Assembly: GCF_900182655.1 (NCBI RefSeq)
Contig: NZ_FXTC01000001.1
Location: 372,001-436,000, forward strand
Reading direction: 5' to 3'
Origin: Chryseobacterium rhizoplanae
Lineage (GTDB): Bacteria > Bacteroidota > Bacteroidia > Flavobacteriales > Weeksellaceae
DNA: 64,000 bases
The translations under genes and the position numbers were made by a program. Shown here piece by piece: positions 61,461-64,000 of the stretch (position 1 is the first letter of the stretch; every line of letters starts with the position of its first letter). The notes under the pieces were generated by a model, which was not told the origin of the DNA, did no database searches, and saw only the letters and a list, made by a program, of their open reading frames with translations.

Positions 61461-64000
61461 ATGAAAAGATTTGTATCAATCCTATGTGCAACGCTGGCGA
61501 CCCCTTTATTTTTTGCCCAGAGCCATTATAAATATCCATTCAGAAATCCGGATCTTCCGGTAAATGAAAGAATAGAGAACCTTCTTTCTTTACTGACAAC
61601 AGAAGAAAAGATAGGAATGATGATGGATAATTCCCAGGCAGTTCCCCGCTTGGAAATTCCAGCCTATGGATGGTGGAATGAAGCACTCCATGGGGTGGCA
61701 AGAGCAGGAACAGCGACAGTTTTCCCTCAGGCAATCGGTATGGCAGCCACATGGGATGTTCCGGAACATTTTAAAACCTTCGAAATGATTTCTGATGAAG
61801 CACGGGCCAAATACAACAGGTCTTTTGATGAAGCTCAAAAAACAGGACGGTATGAAGGACTGACCTTCTGGACCCCCAATATCAATATTTTCCGTGATCC
61901 AAGATGGGGAAGAGGTCAGGAAACCTATGGTGAAGACCCTTATCTTACCTCTGTTCTGGGTATTGCTGCAGTAAAAGGCTTGCAGGGAAACGATCCCAAA
62001 TATTTTAAGACCCATGCCTGTGCCAAACATTTTGCGGTACACAGCGGACCGGAATGGAACCGCCATTCTTACAATGCAGAAATCTCAAAAAGAGATCTGT
62101 ATGAAACGTACCTTCCCGCCTTCAAAGCGTTGGTTCAGGAAGGAAATGTGAGAGAAGTAATGTGTGCTTACAATGCTTTTGACGGGCAGCCATGTTGTGC
62201 AAACAATACTTTGCTTACTGAAATTCTCCGTGGAAAATGGAAGTATGACGGAATGGTGGTCTCAGACTGCTGGGCTCTGGCCGATTTCTTTCAGAAAAAA
62301 TACCATGGCACCCATCCCGATGAAAAAACAACCGCAGCAGATGCCTTGAAACATTCCACAGATCTGGAATGTGGAGATACCTATAACAATCTGAATAAAT
62401 CTCTTGCAAGCGGACTGATTACCGAAAAAGATATCGATGCATCAATGCGCAGAATCCTGAAAGGCTGGTTTGAGCTGGGAATGCTTGATCCGAAATCTTC
62501 CGTTCACTGGAATACCATTCCATATTCTGTGGTCAATTCTGAAGAGCATAAAAAACAGGCACTGAAAATGGCACAAAAATCAATTGTGCTGATGAAAAAC
62601 GAAAAGAATATTCTGCCTCTCAACAGAAGTATTAAAAAAATTGCAGTCGTAGGTCCGAATGCTGATGACGGATTGATGCAGTTGGGAAATTATAACGGAA
62701 CTCCTTCTTCCATTGTAACGATTTTAGACGGAATCAAAACCAAATTCCCGAATGCTGAAATCATCTACGAAAAAGGAAGTGAAGTCACAGATCCTTCGTC
62801 CAGAACGTCACTCTATCAGAATTTCATCAGTCAGAAAAACGGCGCGAAAGGAATGAAAGTAGAGTTCTTCAATAACAATGAATTCAAGGGTCAACCGGCC
62901 AATACTTCCGTAAATTCCACCGCCATCAGCTACAACAGCTTTGGAGGAACCCAGCTTGCACCCAATGTAGGAAGAGAAAACACCTCAGGGATCATTTCAG
63001 GGGTTTTCAAAAGTACTTATACAGGAGATGTTATATTTTCTGCGTCTACCTCTGATATCTATACCCTTTTCGTGGACGGAAAAGAAATCGCCATTAGAAA
63101 AGGACCGGATGCAAGACATCCTTCAGAGTTTCCTGTAAAAATGGAAAAAGGAAAAGAATACCAGATAGAACTGCGTCATACACAAAAAGGGAAATATGTG
63201 AGTATCACTTTTGAAGTGTACAGAAAAGACCCTGTTAATTTTGCTTCGGTAAGAGAAAAGGTGAAAAATGCAGACGTCATTATCTTTGCAGGCGGACTTT
63301 CTCCAAGCCTGGAAGGTGAAGAGATGATGGTGAATGCAGAAGGCTTCAAAGGAGGTGACAAAACTTCCATTGCCCTTCCTAAAGTCCAGCGGGACCTGTT
63401 GGCGGAGCTTAGAAAAACAGGAAAACCTGTTGTTTTTGTTCTTTGCACCGGAAGTGCTCTGGGATTGGAACAGGATGAGAAAAATTACGATGCTTTATTA
63501 AATGCCTGGTATGGTGGACAATCCGGAGGAACGGCTGTAGCAGATGTTTTGGCAGGGGATTATAACCCTTCCGGAAAATTACCCATTACTTTTTATAAAA
63601 ACCTGGAACAGCTGGACAACGCTCTTTCAAAGACAAGCAAACATGAAGGATTTGAAAATTATGATATGCAGGGGAGAACGTACCGTTATATGGCAGAAAA
63701 GCCTCTTTACGCATTCGGACATGGACTGAGCTATTCCAAATTTGTTTATGGGGATTCAAAACTGAGCAAGAATAGTATTAGTGTTAATGAAAATGTGACA
63801 ATCACAATTCCGGTAACCAATGTTTCAGAAAAGGATGGTGAAGAAGTGGTTCAGGTCTATATCAAAAGAAATAATGATGCCCAGGCACCGGTAAAAACGT
63901 TAAGAGCTTTTGAAAGGACTTTAATCAGATCTAAAGAAACAAAAAATATTCAGCTGACCCTTTCCAAAGACTCATTTGCCTTCTATGATGAAAAAGCTGA
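61461..64000 (+). CDS. GH3 beta-xylosidase-like enzyme (3' end outside the window)
   Basis: An open frame of 846 codons from ATG 61461 to the right edge without a stop. Signal peptide MKRFVSILCATLATPLFFAQ, then the GH3 barrel (EIPAYGWWNEALHGVARAG, NIFRDPRWGRGQETYGEDP, KHFAVHSGPE) with nucleophile D269 (VVSDCWAL), a PA14-like insert (about 470-580, FKSTYTGDVIFSAS), the second alpha/beta domain and the start of the FnIII-like domain (about 790 on). The WWNEALHGV block is typical of the beta-xylosidase/arabinosidase branch. It would free xylose from xylo-oligosaccharides in the periplasm. Confidence 0.9.
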   Translation, partial: MKRFVSILCATLATPLFFAQSHYKYPFRNPDLPVNERIENLLSLLTTEEKIGMMMDNSQAVPRLEIPAYGWWNEALHGVARAGTATVFPQAIGMAATWDVPEHFKTFEMISDEARAKYNRSFDEAQKTGRYEGLTFWTPNINIFRDPRWGRGQETYGEDPYLTSVLGIAAVKGLQGNDPKYFKTHACAKHFAVHSGPEWNRHSYNAEISKRDLYETYLPAFKALVQEGNVREVMCAYNAFDGQPCCANNTLLTEILRGKWKYDGMVVSDCWALADFFQKKYHGTHPDEKTTAADALKHSTDLECGDTYNNLNKSLASGLITEKDIDASMRRILKGWFELGMLDPKSSVHWNTIPYSVVNSEEHKKQALKMAQKSIVLMKNEKNILPLNRSIKKIAVVGPNADDGLMQLGNYNGTPSSIVTILDGIKTKFPNAEIIYEKGSEVTDPSSRTSLYQNFISQKNGAKGMKVEFFNNNEFKGQPANTSVNSTAISYNSFGGTQLAPNVGRENTSGIISGVFKSTYTGDVIFSASTSDIYTLFVDGKEIAIRKGPDARHPSEFPVKMEKGKEYQIELRHTQKGKYVSITFEVYRKDPVNFASVREKVKNADVIIFAGGLSPSLEGEEMMVNAEGFKGGDKTSIALPKVQRDLLAELRKTGKPVVFVLCTGSALGLEQDEKNYDALLNAWYGGQSGGTAVADVLAGDYNPSGKLPITFYKNLEQLDNALSKTSKHEGFENYDMQGRTYRYMAEKPLYAFGHGLSYSKFVYGDSKLSKNSISVNENVTITIPVTNVSEKDGEEVVQVYIKRNNDAQAPVKTLRAFERTLIRSKETKNIQLTLSKDSFAFYDEKA

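Overview
The window looks like a chromosomal segment of a Chryseobacterium-like member of the Flavobacteriia (Bacteroidota). Support: A+T-rich DNA, several promoters of the Bacteroidota type (TTG, about 17-19 bp, TAnnTTTG), a SusC/SusD pair, a type IX secretion sorting tail, PepSY-like and DUF6624-like proteins, and intergenic repeats of the kind common in this genus. This assignment is inferred from gene content; no 16S or database search was possible.

Left part (1-11 kb): small housekeeping and stress genes with little long-range order. They are a partial membrane protein, a cupin/JmjC-like oxygenase, a decayed gene next to a 54-residue double-glycine leader peptide rich in cysteine, an MFS exporter divergent from an HxlR regulator, a flavin monooxygenase, a P-loop kinase-like protein, DUF6624, DGPF/YciI, an NTF2-like protein with a CRP-type operator, a TPR protein, DinB and an S41-like protease.

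Second part (11-21.8 kb): a type VI effector island read as one unit: a strong promoter and long leader, vgrG, an uncharacterised TPR protein that is a candidate effector adaptor, a 1581-residue PAAR-like/RHS protein with a C-terminal GIY-YIG-like nuclease toxin, then four small genes that look like an immunity array (one recognisable as Imm51). It stops at a hairpin and is followed by tRNA-Ser(UGA).

Third part (22-28 kb): a patchy region with a CPBP protease, fused remnants of an outer-membrane barrel gene and a PAP2 gene, PepSY-like, HD and PAP2 proteins, a half-size EamA transporter, and a Crp/Fnr regulator beside an SDR reductase.

Fourth part (28.5 kb to the right edge): a large glucuronoxylan utilisation locus. 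A Nudix-type regulator starts an operon xylR-xylB-xylA-susC-susD-uxuA-SDR that ends at a terminator. A second unit carries uxaC-kdgK-eda-exuT followed by GH95 and two GH43 genes. A third carries a CE1-like esterase, GH43-CBM6, GH97, an SGNH esterase and GH115. GH30 (secreted, T9SS tail) and GH3 (cut by the window edge) follow. Together they can cut glucuronoxylan outside the cell, import fragments through SusCD, strip acyl, arabinosyl, galactosyl/fucosyl and methylglucuronosyl groups, release xylose for XylA/XylB, and carry glucuronate through UxaC, mannonate oxidoreductase, UxuA, KdgK and Eda to pyruvate and glyceraldehyde-3-phosphate. Two copies of a MITE-like repeat sit at the two internal operon borders of this locus.
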